NCBI RefSeq assembly: GCF_001570985.1
Contig: NZ_BCSS01000034.1
Span: forward strand, 1-39,706
Origin: Janibacter limosus NBRC 16128
GTDB taxonomy: Bacteria > Actinomycetota > Actinomycetes > Actinomycetales > Dermatophilaceae
DNA: 39,706 nt
Direction of reading: 5' to 3'
Under the pieces are notes generated by a model, which was not told the origin of the DNA, ran no database searches, and was given only the letters and a program-made list of their open reading frames with translations. Of this stretch, positions 16,883 through 24,313 are shown piece after piece. Every line of letters starts with the position of its first letter. The first letter of the stretch is position 1. Made by a program: the position numbers and the translations under genes.

Positions 16883-16888
16883 TAGCCT
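16883..16888 (+). promoter_or_regulatory. Candidate -10 element TAGCCT
   Basis: TAGCCT, within GCTAGCCTCG, lies 35 nt before a small acidic gene that has its own AGGAG site. Confidence 0.35.
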
Positions 16889-16923
16889 CGAGGACCCACC
16901 GCACCCAGCGCACAGGAGCGATC

Positions 16924-17139
16924 ATGAGCACTCGGACACCGGAGCCCGCGGACGATCTCCCCGACGACGTCCCCGAGGCAGATGCCGCCGACCAACGACT
17001 GTCGACAGGCACGCAGGACGAGGACGGTCAGAGCCTGCCCGAGGAGCCCATCGGGCTGAGCGACGATGCCAATCCCGCCGACGTCTGGGAGCAGTCGCAG
17101 CCCGTCCCGGACGACGAGGACGAGCGCGACGAGGTCTGA
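16924..17139 (+). CDS. Small acidic hypothetical protein
   Basis: A 71-residue, strongly acidic and probably disordered protein (more than 20 Asp/Glu). The C-terminal NPADVWEQSQPVPDDEDE resembles a short motif that recurs in small acidic proteins of actinobacteria, but I cannot name the family. An AGGAG site stands before the ATG and a -10-like TAGCCT is 35 nt upstream. It is convergent with the P-loop gene. Confidence 0.65.
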   Translation: MSTRTPEPADDLPDDVPEADAADQRLSTGTQDEDGQSLPEEPIGLSDDANPADVWEQSQPVPDDEDERDEV

Positions 17140-17163
17140 GACCCGGCGCGGCGAAAGGGGGCG

Positions 17164-17697
17164 CTACCCCGCGATCTCGGCCACGAGCTCGTCGACTCCT
17201 CGGGTGCTGTCGAGGCGAAGCACCGGGCAGGTCAGGGTGGCGAGCCACGCCTCGTGCTGGGCCCGGTTGCGGCCATCTGTCGTGGGGTCCTCGTAACCGC
17301 TCGCCCAGTCCATGAAGTCGCGGTGCGCGCTCTCGTGCATGCCGCCGGGCTCGATGCGCGAGCCATGGCGGGTCACCTCCCGGGCGTGGAGGCGACTCAT
17401 CCGCACGTCGTGGTCGACGGAGAGGAAGACCACCGCATCGAAGCTCTCGGTGAGCGGGTCGCCCCACCCCATGAGCGACCCGGACAGCACCCAGGCGTCG
17501 CGGCCGACGAAGACCTCGCGCATCAGGCGGATCCGCGCGGCCTCCTCGCGCTTGGTCGTGTACGGCGGCGAGGTCGGCACCCAGAAGTAGTCGTCCGAGT
17601 CGGCGTGCGGCACCGCCCACTGCGTGGCGAGCCGACGGCCGAGCGTGGTCGTGCCGGTCCCGCTGGCGCCGGTGATGTGCAGGCGGCAGGGCGTCAT
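17164..17697 (-). CDS. P-loop NTPase, adenylate-kinase-like, with atypical Walker A
   Basis: A 177-residue protein. The N-terminal loop reads GASGTGTTTLG at 10-20: it has the Walker A spacing but Thr16 stands where lysine is normal. A LSGSLMGWGD segment and a strand VVFLSVDHDVRMSRL (a lid/NMP-type arrangement) follow, as in small nucleotide/shikimate kinase-like proteins. Proteins of this group with GTTT loops exist in other bacteria, so the gene may be functional with altered nucleotide handling. It lies 26 nt downstream of the HxlR gene in the same direction, suggesting an operon. Confidence 0.7.
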   Translation of the reverse strand: MTPCRLHITGASGTGTTTLGRRLATQWAVPHADSDDYFWVPTSPPYTTKREEAARIRLMREVFVGRDAWVLSGSLMGWGDPLTESFDAVVFLSVDHDVRMSRLHAREVTRHGSRIEPGGMHESAHRDFMDWASGYEDPTTDGRNRAQHEAWLATLTCPVLRLDSTRGVDELVAEIAG

Positions 17698-17723
17698 GCG
17701 CGGCAGTCTACGAGCGGTGCGGC

Positions 17724-18146
17724 TCACCGCTCCGCGGTGACGAGGTGCCGCTCGCGCAGGACGTGCTGCCAGGTCGCTACCTCGTCGGCGTCGCCCGTGC
17801 GGACGAAGTCCGGCTGCGCGTCCGTGGTGCTCGGGTCGACGATCATGCCGAACCTCGCCAGCTCGACCATGAGGGGAAGCGTGGCGATGCCCAGCTCGGT
17901 GAGCGAGTAGCGACCCTGCTTGCCGCGTGGGGTCGGCGACTTCACGAGGAGGCCGGCGGCGGTGAGGTCGGCCAGGCGGCGCGAGAGGACCGGCGCGCTG
18001 ATCCCCTCCGCGTTGCCGGTGAGCAGCTCGCGGAACCCGCGGCGGTCGTAGGCCGCGATGTCGCGCAGGATCACCAGGCTCCACTGGTCGCCCAGCACCT
18101 CGAGCCCGCGGTTGATCGGGCAGCCCGAGCGCGGTGACGTGATCAT
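17724..18146 (-). CDS. HxlR-family winged-helix regulator
   Basis: A 140-residue regulator with a typical HxlR core: CPINRGLEVLGDQWSLVILRD near residue 9-29, then LSRRLADLTAAGLLVKSPT, then a winged segment KQGRYSLTELG. Cys9 is at the position where HxlR redox-sensing members have the sensing thiol. It is divergent from the quinone-oxidoreductase/hydrolase fusion, with paired GTTGCAAT sites between them, so it most likely represses that gene and itself in response to electrophiles or quinones. Confidence 0.85.
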   Translation of the reverse strand: MITSPRSGCPINRGLEVLGDQWSLVILRDIAAYDRRGFRELLTGNAEGISAPVLSRRLADLTAAGLLVKSPTPRGKQGRYSLTELGIATLPLMVELARFGMIVDPSTTDAQPDFVRTGDADEVATWQHVLRERHLVTAER

Positions 18147-18159
18147 CGGTCCTCCACCA

Positions 18160-18210
18160 GTTGCAATGTGTAACCACTATGCCATAACGTCGCTGATAAC
18201 AGATTGCAAC
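18160..18210. promoter_or_regulatory. Inverted GTTGCAAT / ATTGCAAC sites of HxlR
   Basis: GTTGCAAT (18160-18167) and ATTGCAAC (18203-18210) are exact inverted 8-mers 35 nt apart, filling the divergent region before hxlR and the fusion gene. They are the best candidate operators. Confidence 0.6.
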
Positions 18211-18231
18211 CACCTACGTCAGGCAGTCACC

Positions 18232-20109
18232 ATGCAGGCCTTCGTCCTCGAGAAGTACTCCTCCCCCATGCGGCGCGTCGACATGCCGGTCCCCACCCCC
18301 GGCGCCGACGAGGTGCTCGTCCGGGTGGCCGCCGCGGGCGTCAACCACGCCGACGAGCGCGTCCGCTCCGGCGAGTTCAAGCAGATCTTCCCCTTCGAGC
18401 TGCCGATGGTCATGGGCAGCGAGTTCGCCGGCGAGGTCATCGCGAAGGGGGCCGACGTCACCGGCCTCGAGCCCGGCACCCGGGTCTTCGGCTACGCCGA
18501 CCAGGCCAGGATGGGCGCCTATGCGGAGGTCATCGCCGTCCACCGCGACAACCTCTCCGAGGCCCCCACCTCCACGACGACGACGGAGGCTGCCTCCCTT
18601 CCCGTCGTGTGGTTGACCGCCTGGCAGGCGCTCGTCGAGATGGGTGACCTGCAGCCCGGCCAGACCGTCCTGATCCACGGCGGATCCGGCGGCGTCGGTA
18701 CGGTCGCCATCCAGCTGGCCAAGCACCTCGGGGCCAACGTGGCCACGACCGCGAGCGCGAGGAACGCCGACCTCGTCCGGGAGCTCGGCGCCGACATCGT
18801 CATCGACTACGCCACGCAGGACTTCGCCGAGGTCGTCTCGGACGTCGACCTCGTCCTCGACACGCAGGGCGGCGAGACGCTGTCGAAGTCGCTCGGCATC
18901 GTGCGCCGCGGTGGTCTCGTCATCGGGATCACCGGCCCGCCCGACCCCGACTTCGCCGACCAGGCGGGCGTCAACCCCTTCGTCAAGGTCGCGATCCGGG
19001 GGCTCAGCGCGAAGGTGCGCCGCCGCGCGGACCAGCTCGGCGTCACGTACCGCTTCCTCTTCATCCGGCCCGACCGCGAGCACCTGCGCCGCGGTGCGGA
19101 GCTCGTCGACGCGGGCGTCATCCACCCGCAGGTCGGGACGGTCCTCCCCTTCGCCCGGACCATCGAGGCGCTCGAGGGCGCGCTGGCCGGCGGCAACCGC
19201 GGCAAGGTCGTCGTCACCCTCGAGGACGAGACCACGACCACCAGCACGAAGGGGGGCGCCCCCCGTGCCACGACGTGGAGCACCGCTGCGACACAGCGGA
19301 TCTCGGCCGCGGGCGAGTCCCTCGTCTACCGCGAGCTCGGCCCCGACCAGGGCACCCCGGTCGTGCTGCTGACCCACCTCGCGGCGAGGCTCGACGAGTG
19401 GGACCCGGCGGTCGTCGACGCGCTCGCGCAGGAGCACCACGTCATCGCGGTCGGCCTGCCGGGCACCGGCGGGTCCACCGGCAAGGTGGCTCCGACCGTC
19501 CAGGGCATGGCCGATGCGGCGGTCGCCTTCATCGAGGCGATGGGGCTGCGACAGGTCGACCTCTTCGGCTTCTCCCTCGGCGGTTTCGTCGCGCAGCAGG
19601 TGACGCTCGACCACCCCGAGCTCGTGCGCCGGCTGGTGCTCACCGGGACCGGCCCGGCGGGTGGCGAGGGCATCGACCGGCCGACCGGCGGTGCCTACAT
19701 CTACGCCGACGTGCTGCGTGGGGCCCTCGCGCGGACGGACCCCAAGGAGTTCCTCTTCTTCCACCGGGACGCGACCGGCAAGCAGGCGGCACGGGAGTAC
19801 CTCGCGCGCATCGGCGCCCGGGTCATGGACCGCGACGAGCCGATGCCGCTGACGGGCTTCCGCACGCAGATCGAGGCCATCAAGGCATGGGGCAGGGCGC
19901 AGCCGCAGGACCTCTCCCGCATCACGGCGCCGACCCTGATCGCCAACGGCGACGCCGACAAGATGGTGCCCTCGGTCCTCTCCGAGGACATGCACCGCCG
20001 CATCCCCGGCAGCACCCTCGAGATCTACCCGAGCTCGGGGCACGGGGGCGTCTTCCAGCACGGAGAGGCCTTCACCGCCGCGCTGCTGAAGCACCTGGCG
20101 GCGTCATGA
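18232..20109 (+). CDS. Fusion: zinc-free quinone oxidoreductase (MDR) plus alpha/beta-hydrolase
   Basis: A 625-residue protein. Residues 1-333 are a medium-chain dehydrogenase/reductase of the quinone-oxidoreductase type with the NADPH loop GGSGGVG at 150-156; the zinc-binding residues are absent, as in this subgroup. A Thr/Ser/Gly-rich linker (334-351) leads to an alpha/beta-hydrolase (about 352-625) with Ser448 in GFSLGG, D574 and/or D576 in GDADK, and H604 in SSGHGG. One chain would reduce an enone or quinone and hydrolyse an ester or thioester. A separate downstream thioesterase overlaps by 4 nt. The fusion is unusual; the codons run straight through the linker without a stop, so it is not an assembly artefact at a gap. 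Confidence 0.85.
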   Translation: MQAFVLEKYSSPMRRVDMPVPTPGADEVLVRVAAAGVNHADERVRSGEFKQIFPFELPMVMGSEFAGEVIAKGADVTGLEPGTRVFGYADQARMGAYAEVIAVHRDNLSEAPTSTTTTEAASLPVVWLTAWQALVEMGDLQPGQTVLIHGGSGGVGTVAIQLAKHLGANVATTASARNADLVRELGADIVIDYATQDFAEVVSDVDLVLDTQGGETLSKSLGIVRRGGLVIGITGPPDPDFADQAGVNPFVKVAIRGLSAKVRRRADQLGVTYRFLFIRPDREHLRRGAELVDAGVIHPQVGTVLPFARTIEALEGALAGGNRGKVVVTLEDETTTTSTKGGAPRATTWSTAATQRISAAGESLVYRELGPDQGTPVVLLTHLAARLDEWDPAVVDALAQEHHVIAVGLPGTGGSTGKVAPTVQGMADAAVAFIEAMGLRQVDLFGFSLGGFVAQQVTLDHPELVRRLVLTGTGPAGGEGIDRPTGGAYIYADVLRGALARTDPKEFLFFHRDATGKQAAREYLARIGARVMDRDEPMPLTGFRTQIEAIKAWGRAQPQDLSRITAPTLIANGDADKMVPSVLSEDMHRRIPGSTLEIYPSSGHGGVFQHGEAFTAALLKHLAAS

Positions 20110-20594
20110 GCCGGGAGCGGACCTTCACCTGGCAGGACCCGCGAGAGCTGGCGCAGGCCGCGGCGACGACCGACGGGCTGGAGTTCCTCACCCGCACGAC
20201 GACGGGCGAGCTCCCGCACCCACCACTGAGCGCGTCGACCGGGATCGTGCCGGCCGAGTTCGGTGACGGGTGGGCGGTCTTCGAGATGCAGCCCGCCGAG
20301 TGGCACTTCAACCCGATCGGGTCGGTGCACGGCGGGATGCTCGCCACGATGGCCGACTCCGCGCTCGGTTGTGCGGTGCAGACCAAGCTGTCCGCGGGCA
20401 CCGGCTACACGTCGCTGGACCTGACCATCAAGTTCACCCGCAAGGCCGACCTCGACAGTGGCCTGCTGCGCTGCCGCGGCGAGGTGACGACGATCGGTCG
20501 GCGGACCGCCACCGCGGAGGCGCGGATCACCGACTCCCGGGACCGGGTCATCGCGCACGCGGTGGCGAGCTGCCTGATCTTCCCGATCGACTGA
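20106..20594 (+). CDS. PaaI-family acyl-CoA thioesterase
   Basis: A 162-residue hot-dog fold thioesterase. HFNPIGSVHGGMLATMADSALG is the active-site region with Gly-Gly and Asp in the place expected for the PaaI group; the strand TSLDLTIKFTRKAD follows. It hydrolyses acyl-CoA thioesters in the cytosol, substrate unknown. The ATGA overlap with the fusion gene shows translational coupling, so it should be regulated by HxlR. Confidence 0.85.
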   Translation: MSRERTFTWQDPRELAQAAATTDGLEFLTRTTTGELPHPPLSASTGIVPAEFGDGWAVFEMQPAEWHFNPIGSVHGGMLATMADSALGCAVQTKLSAGTGYTSLDLTIKFTRKADLDSGLLRCRGEVTTIGRRTATAEARITDSRDRVIAHAVASCLIFPID

Positions 20595-20640
20595 GGCCCT
20601 CGCCTCGCGGGCCGACCCGCCGTCGGCGTGAGAGCGTCGG

Positions 20641-21042
20641 GTGGTGAGGATCTACGTGGCGGGCCCGCTCGCGGATGTCGAGAGTGTCCGGCGGGTGCAG
20701 TCCGAGGTCGTCGCCGCCGGGCATGAGCTCACCCTCGACTGGAGTCGTGGCCCGGAATCGCAGCTCTCGGACTACGACAGCGCGCCGGAGGCATCGGCCC
20801 GGATCGCGCGCAACGACCTCGACGCCGTGCTCACGGCCGACGCGGTGATCGTCGTCGCCTCGGAGCACCCCGGGCGGGGGATGTTCGTCGAGCTGGGCGC
20901 AGCCCTGGCCTCGGCAACCGGAGGCGGACGCGTCCGACACGTCGTCGTCGTGGGCCCGATCCAGCACGAGAGCGTCTTCTACTTCCACCCCGCGGTGACC
21001 CGCGTTGGTCACGTCGGCGAGTGGCTGGCGGCGTTGGCCTGA
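20641..21042 (+). CDS. Nucleoside 2-deoxyribosyltransferase-like protein
   Basis: A 133-residue Rossmann-like protein starting with RIYVAGPLADVESV (GTG start at 20641, or 20644). The key loop is DAVIVVASEHPGRGMFVELG: in NDT enzymes the corresponding glutamate performs glycosyl transfer. The protein is shorter than classic NDTs, and may act on modified bases or nucleotides. It is the intact parent of the relic at 12661-12897, which tells that the duplication went from or to this locus. Downstream its tail is directly joined to a truncated ArsR gene. Confidence 0.7.
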   Translation: MVRIYVAGPLADVESVRRVQSEVVAAGHELTLDWSRGPESQLSDYDSAPEASARIARNDLDAVLTADAVIVVASEHPGRGMFVELGAALASATGGGRVRHVVVVGPIQHESVFYFHPAVTRVGHVGEWLAALA

Positions 21043-21076
21043 GGCCTCCCCCGATGGACGGTGCGCCGAGCGCTCG

Positions 21077-21331
21077 GTGAGCGACCTCGTCGAGATCGTC
21101 GGCATGCACCAGCCGGGAGTCTCCCGGCACCTCAAGGTGCTGCGCGAGGCGGGACTCGTCGAGGTCCGTCGCGATGCGCAACGGCGCCTCTACCGTCTGC
21201 AGCCCGAGCCACTCAGAGAGCTCGACGAGTGGCTCGGACCGTATAGGGCGATGTGGGCCGACCACCTCGATGCCCTCGAGCAGCATCTCGAACGCACAGC
21301 CACGCAGCACGCAACCAAGGAGCCGTCATGA
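21077..21331 (+). CDS. ArsR-family regulator, N-terminally truncated
   Basis: An 84-residue stretch from a GTG at 21077 that keeps the helix-turn-helix and wing (SVSDLVEIVGMHQPGVSRHLKVLREAGLV) but lacks the N-terminal helices that start normal ArsR proteins. The frame runs 5' to 21005 through a non-ArsR segment that overlaps the NDT-like gene's 3' end. The junction is therefore a deletion scar, and the regulator is probably weak or dead. It overlaps the SRPBCC gene by ATGA, the usual ArsR-SRPBCC pair. Confidence 0.6.
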   Translation: MSDLVEIVGMHQPGVSRHLKVLREAGLVEVRRDAQRRLYRLQPEPLRELDEWLGPYRAMWADHLDALEQHLERTATQHATKEPS

Positions 21332-21846
21332 CGTCCAGCCCCCACGGCACGATCGAGCGCACCCCCGAGGGGGGCATCGTCCGCTTCGACCGCCACCTCG
21401 CCTTCCCTATCGGGGAGGTCTGGGCATCGATCACCGAGCCGACCCGCCTCGCCGACTGGTGGCCCCCCTTCGCAGCCGACATCTCGGTTGACCTCCGCGA
21501 AGGGGGCTCACTGGTCTTCGCTTGGCCCGACATGGACTTCCCGACACTGGAGCTCCGGATCGTCAGGCTCGAGGCGCCGACGCTGCTCGAGCACACCCAC
21601 ACCAGTCCGGGATCGTGGATGCGCTGGGAGCTGGAGAGCGTGCCAACCGGCACCCGGCTGCGCGCCACGTACTTCGTCCCTGACGTCGACATGGCCATCG
21701 AGCGCGGTGATGTCCTCGGGCTGCACCACTCCCTGGATCGCCTCGAGCCGGCCCTCGACGGACGACCTCAGGCCTGGGACAACGACGCCTTCAACGCCCT
21801 GCGTGCCATCTATGCGGGCCTCACCGAGGCTCAACCTCGCGCGTAG
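21328..21846 (+). CDS. SRPBCC-family (AHSA1/START-like) protein
   Basis: A 172-residue protein with the SRPBCC fold, a deep hydrophobic pocket. VRFDRHLAFPIGEVWASITEP and LADWWPPFAADISVDLREGG are the typical first helix and loop, and MRWELESVPTGTRLRATY is the later strand pair. Family members bind lipids or aromatic ligands and often lie next to ArsR-type regulators, as here. The start overlaps the stop of the truncated ArsR, so it is co-translated. The ligand is unknown. Confidence 0.82.
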   Translation: MTSSPHGTIERTPEGGIVRFDRHLAFPIGEVWASITEPTRLADWWPPFAADISVDLREGGSLVFAWPDMDFPTLELRIVRLEAPTLLEHTHTSPGSWMRWELESVPTGTRLRATYFVPDVDMAIERGDVLGLHHSLDRLEPALDGRPQAWDNDAFNALRAIYAGLTEAQPRA

Positions 21847-21876
21847 CGGCACGCCGTCGGGCACCGCCCTGCGCGC

Positions 21877-21882
21877 TAGCCT
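21877..21882 (+). promoter_or_regulatory. -10 element TAGCCT of a probably leaderless gene
   Basis: TAGCCT ends 6 nt before the GTG start of the Pr6Pr gene, so transcription would begin at or very near the start codon, giving a leaderless mRNA, common in actinobacteria. Confidence 0.45.
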
Positions 21883-21888
21883 CGGCAC

Positions 21889-22620
21889 GTGGACACTCAG
21901 CCATCGCACGCCCGGTACTCCTCGGTGTGGCCAGGGCTGAGGCTGGTGACGGCAGTGCTCATCTCCGCCGCGATCGTCGCCCAGCTGTCCCGCACGATCG
22001 AGACCGCGGCCGCCAGCCAGACCCCTCACGGCAGCCACCTGCCCACGGTGGTCGGCAACTTCTTCAGCTATTTCACCATCCAGTCCAATGTCGCCGCTGC
22101 CGTGGCACTCGTCGTGGGCTCACTGTGGGCATGGCGTCGCGGCAACACTCCAGAGCCGCGCTGGCTCACCGTGCTGCTCGCGTGCACGTCGACCTACATG
22201 ATCGTGACCGGCCTCGTCTACAACCTGCTGCTGCGCGGGGTCGTGCTGCCGCACGGCACGACGGTCCCGTGGTCCAACGAGGTGCTGCACGTCGTCGGTC
22301 CGCTGATCATGCTGGCCGACCTCCTGTGGTCCCCCGGTCGCCGGGTGCTGCCCTGGCGGGCGATCGGGGTCGTGCTCGTCTTCCCGATCCTGTGGGTCCT
22401 CTACACGCTGGCGCGCGCCAACCTGGTGACCTCGCCCATGTCCAGCGCCCCGTGGTGGTACCCCTATCCCTTCCTCGACCCGCACGTCGTGCCCAGCGGA
22501 TACACGGGGGTCGCCGGCTACATCACCGGGATCGCCGTCGTGATCTGCGCCGTCGCAGCCTTCGTCGTCTGGGTTGGGCGAAGGGAGAGCCCCCGGGTGG
22601 ACCGGGTGCGGCACCGCTGA
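21889..22620 (+). CDS. Pr6Pr-type membrane protein
   Basis: A 243-residue membrane protein with about six transmembrane helices. NFFSYFTIQSNVAAAVAL and YMIVTGLVYNLLLRG are signature stretches of this actinobacterial family, and the loop PWWYPYPFLDPH before the last helix is also characteristic. The family is related to androgen-inducible/FAR-17a proteins and its function is unknown. It begins with GTG, probably leaderless. It is a single gene, 51 nt before the glycosidase gene. Confidence 0.8.
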   Translation: MDTQPSHARYSSVWPGLRLVTAVLISAAIVAQLSRTIETAAASQTPHGSHLPTVVGNFFSYFTIQSNVAAAVALVVGSLWAWRRGNTPEPRWLTVLLACTSTYMIVTGLVYNLLLRGVVLPHGTTVPWSNEVLHVVGPLIMLADLLWSPGRRVLPWRAIGVVLVFPILWVLYTLARANLVTSPMSSAPWWYPYPFLDPHVVPSGYTGVAGYITGIAVVICAVAAFVVWVGRRESPRVDRVRHR

Positions 22621-22671
22621 GGCCACGAAGAAGCCACGCTCCCGTCACCTTGGTGGCCAACGCTCGGCGCC

Positions 22672-24300
22672 ATGACCTCCAGAAGAAGAGCTTCAGCGAT
22701 CTCCGCCGGCGCGGTCGGCATCCTCATGGCCGGTTCGACGGCGATCCCGACGCTGAGCGCGTCGGCCAGCACGCAGGACCCGGCAGACACCAGCGTGACG
22801 AGGGGCAGCGAGCCGTTGCCCCTCGGCCCGTCCGATCTGCCCGAGGAACGCACCAGCCGCACCCTCCAACCAGGGGTCACGTTCACCCACATCGATCGTG
22901 GAGCGCCCAGCGCGGACGTTCCGTGGGTGGTCGAGCTGAACATTCCGGCGACCTCCTCGAGCTCGGACCCCGACGGCCCGGCACGCTCGGTGCAGGACAA
23001 GGCGAGCGCGGATGCGTTGGTGGCCCGCCTGCGCGCCGCGGGCTTCGGCAGCCGTGCCGAGCCCGTGCGTCAACCGGCGGTCGCGGACGTCGACGCAGGA
23101 ATCATCGGGCACCGCGTCAGGCTGTCCACGTCCCACTCGAGCCGGACCGAGGCCGATGCGACAGCCGCGAAGCTCAAGGCCCAGGGCTTCAGTGGGCGCA
23201 CCTGGTACGCCGGGTGGGACGGCGGGAGCCGCGCCAGCGGACACTGGAGCGTCAACGTCATCACGATCGATCCACGATCGTTCAAGGGACGCCTCACCGG
23301 AACCTACGGACCGGACCTCGAGCAGCGTGAGACGACCACCGAGCTGGCGCGATCCACCGGCGCGTCGGCCGCCGTCAACGGGGGCTTCTTCACCATGGAT
23401 CCCAAGGCTGGCGCCGAGGGCGACCCTTCGGGGGTCGGCGTCTACAACGGCACCTTCGCGTCCGAGCCGGTCGGCGACCGTCCGGCCCTGGTGCTGCAGC
23501 AGAATGCGCGACGCACCACCGTCACCCGCCCCAGCTGGGACGGCACGATCCGACTCGGCTCTCGCACCGTGGACCTCGACGGCAAGAACCGCGTCCCGGG
23601 TCTCATCCGCAACTGTGGCGGTGATGCCAGCGACTCCCCGACATTCCTGCCCGTGCACGACACCACGTGTACCGACTCCTCCGAGCTGGTCACCTTCGAC
23701 TCGGCCTTCGGCGCCCGGACACCCTCAGGCCCCGGGACAGAGGCAGTGCTCGACCGGTCCGGTCGCGTCGAGCGCCTCCTGCACAGCAGGGGGGTTCAGC
23801 TGCGGCGCGGTGAGACCTCCGTGCAGGGGATCGGCAGCAAGGCCGCCGTGCTCAAGACCCTCGAGATGGGCGACCGCGTGGGCGTCAAGGAGAGGGTCGA
23901 CATCGGGGCGCCCCACACGCGACACACCACCGTCGTGGGCGGCGGCCCGGAGCTGGTCCGCTCGGGGTCGGAGCACATCACGCAGAAGCGCGACGGGATG
24001 CATCAGGTGGACAACCCCAGCTTCGACTACGGCTGGGTGCTGCAGCGCAATCCGCGCACCTTCGCCGGGACGGATGCGAAGGGGAGGACGGTCCTGGTCA
24101 CCGTGGACGGCCGCCAGGCCGACCAGCTCGGGGTGTCGATACCGGAGGCAGCCGCCGTCGCCAAGTCGCTGGGCATGCAGGAGGCGGTCAACCTCGACGG
24201 AGGCGGGTCGACGGCGATGTCCGTCAGGGACCAGCTCGTCTCGAGCCCGTCCGATGCCGGCGGCGAGCGCTCGGTCGGGGATGCCATCGTCGTGCGCTGA
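22672..24300 (+). CDS. Exported phosphodiester glycosidase (NAGPA family) with SPOR-like repeats
   Basis: A 542-residue secreted protein. A signal peptide (about 1-31, ending ASA) is followed by two SPOR-like segments near 105-125 and 145-180 (KASADALVARLRAAGFGS; TEADATAAKLKAQGFSG), which bind cell-wall glycan. The catalytic NAGPA domain spans about 210-542 with SAAVNGGFFTM and NLDGGGSTAM. NAGPA enzymes uncover phosphodiester-linked sugars; in bacteria they may act on wall polymers such as teichoic acid. An envelope location is thus likely. No other wall gene stands near. Confidence 0.85.
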   Translation: MTSRRRASAISAGAVGILMAGSTAIPTLSASASTQDPADTSVTRGSEPLPLGPSDLPEERTSRTLQPGVTFTHIDRGAPSADVPWVVELNIPATSSSSDPDGPARSVQDKASADALVARLRAAGFGSRAEPVRQPAVADVDAGIIGHRVRLSTSHSSRTEADATAAKLKAQGFSGRTWYAGWDGGSRASGHWSVNVITIDPRSFKGRLTGTYGPDLEQRETTTELARSTGASAAVNGGFFTMDPKAGAEGDPSGVGVYNGTFASEPVGDRPALVLQQNARRTTVTRPSWDGTIRLGSRTVDLDGKNRVPGLIRNCGGDASDSPTFLPVHDTTCTDSSELVTFDSAFGARTPSGPGTEAVLDRSGRVERLLHSRGVQLRRGETSVQGIGSKAAVLKTLEMGDRVGVKERVDIGAPHTRHTTVVGGGPELVRSGSEHITQKRDGMHQVDNPSFDYGWVLQRNPRTFAGTDAKGRTVLVTVDGRQADQLGVSIPEAAAVAKSLGMQEAVNLDGGGSTAMSVRDQLVSSPSDAGGERSVGDAIVVR

Positions 24301-24313
24301 CAGGCGACCGCGT

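Noticed and set aside
18214-20094. 626-codon open frame antisense to the oxidoreductase-hydrolase fusion
   Set aside because: It is a GC-skew shadow. The plus strand has the NADPH loop and the catalytic triad.
22621-22658. GGCCAC / GTGGCC inverted repeat before the glycosidase
   Set aside because: Stem 6 bp, loop 26 nt: too weak to call.
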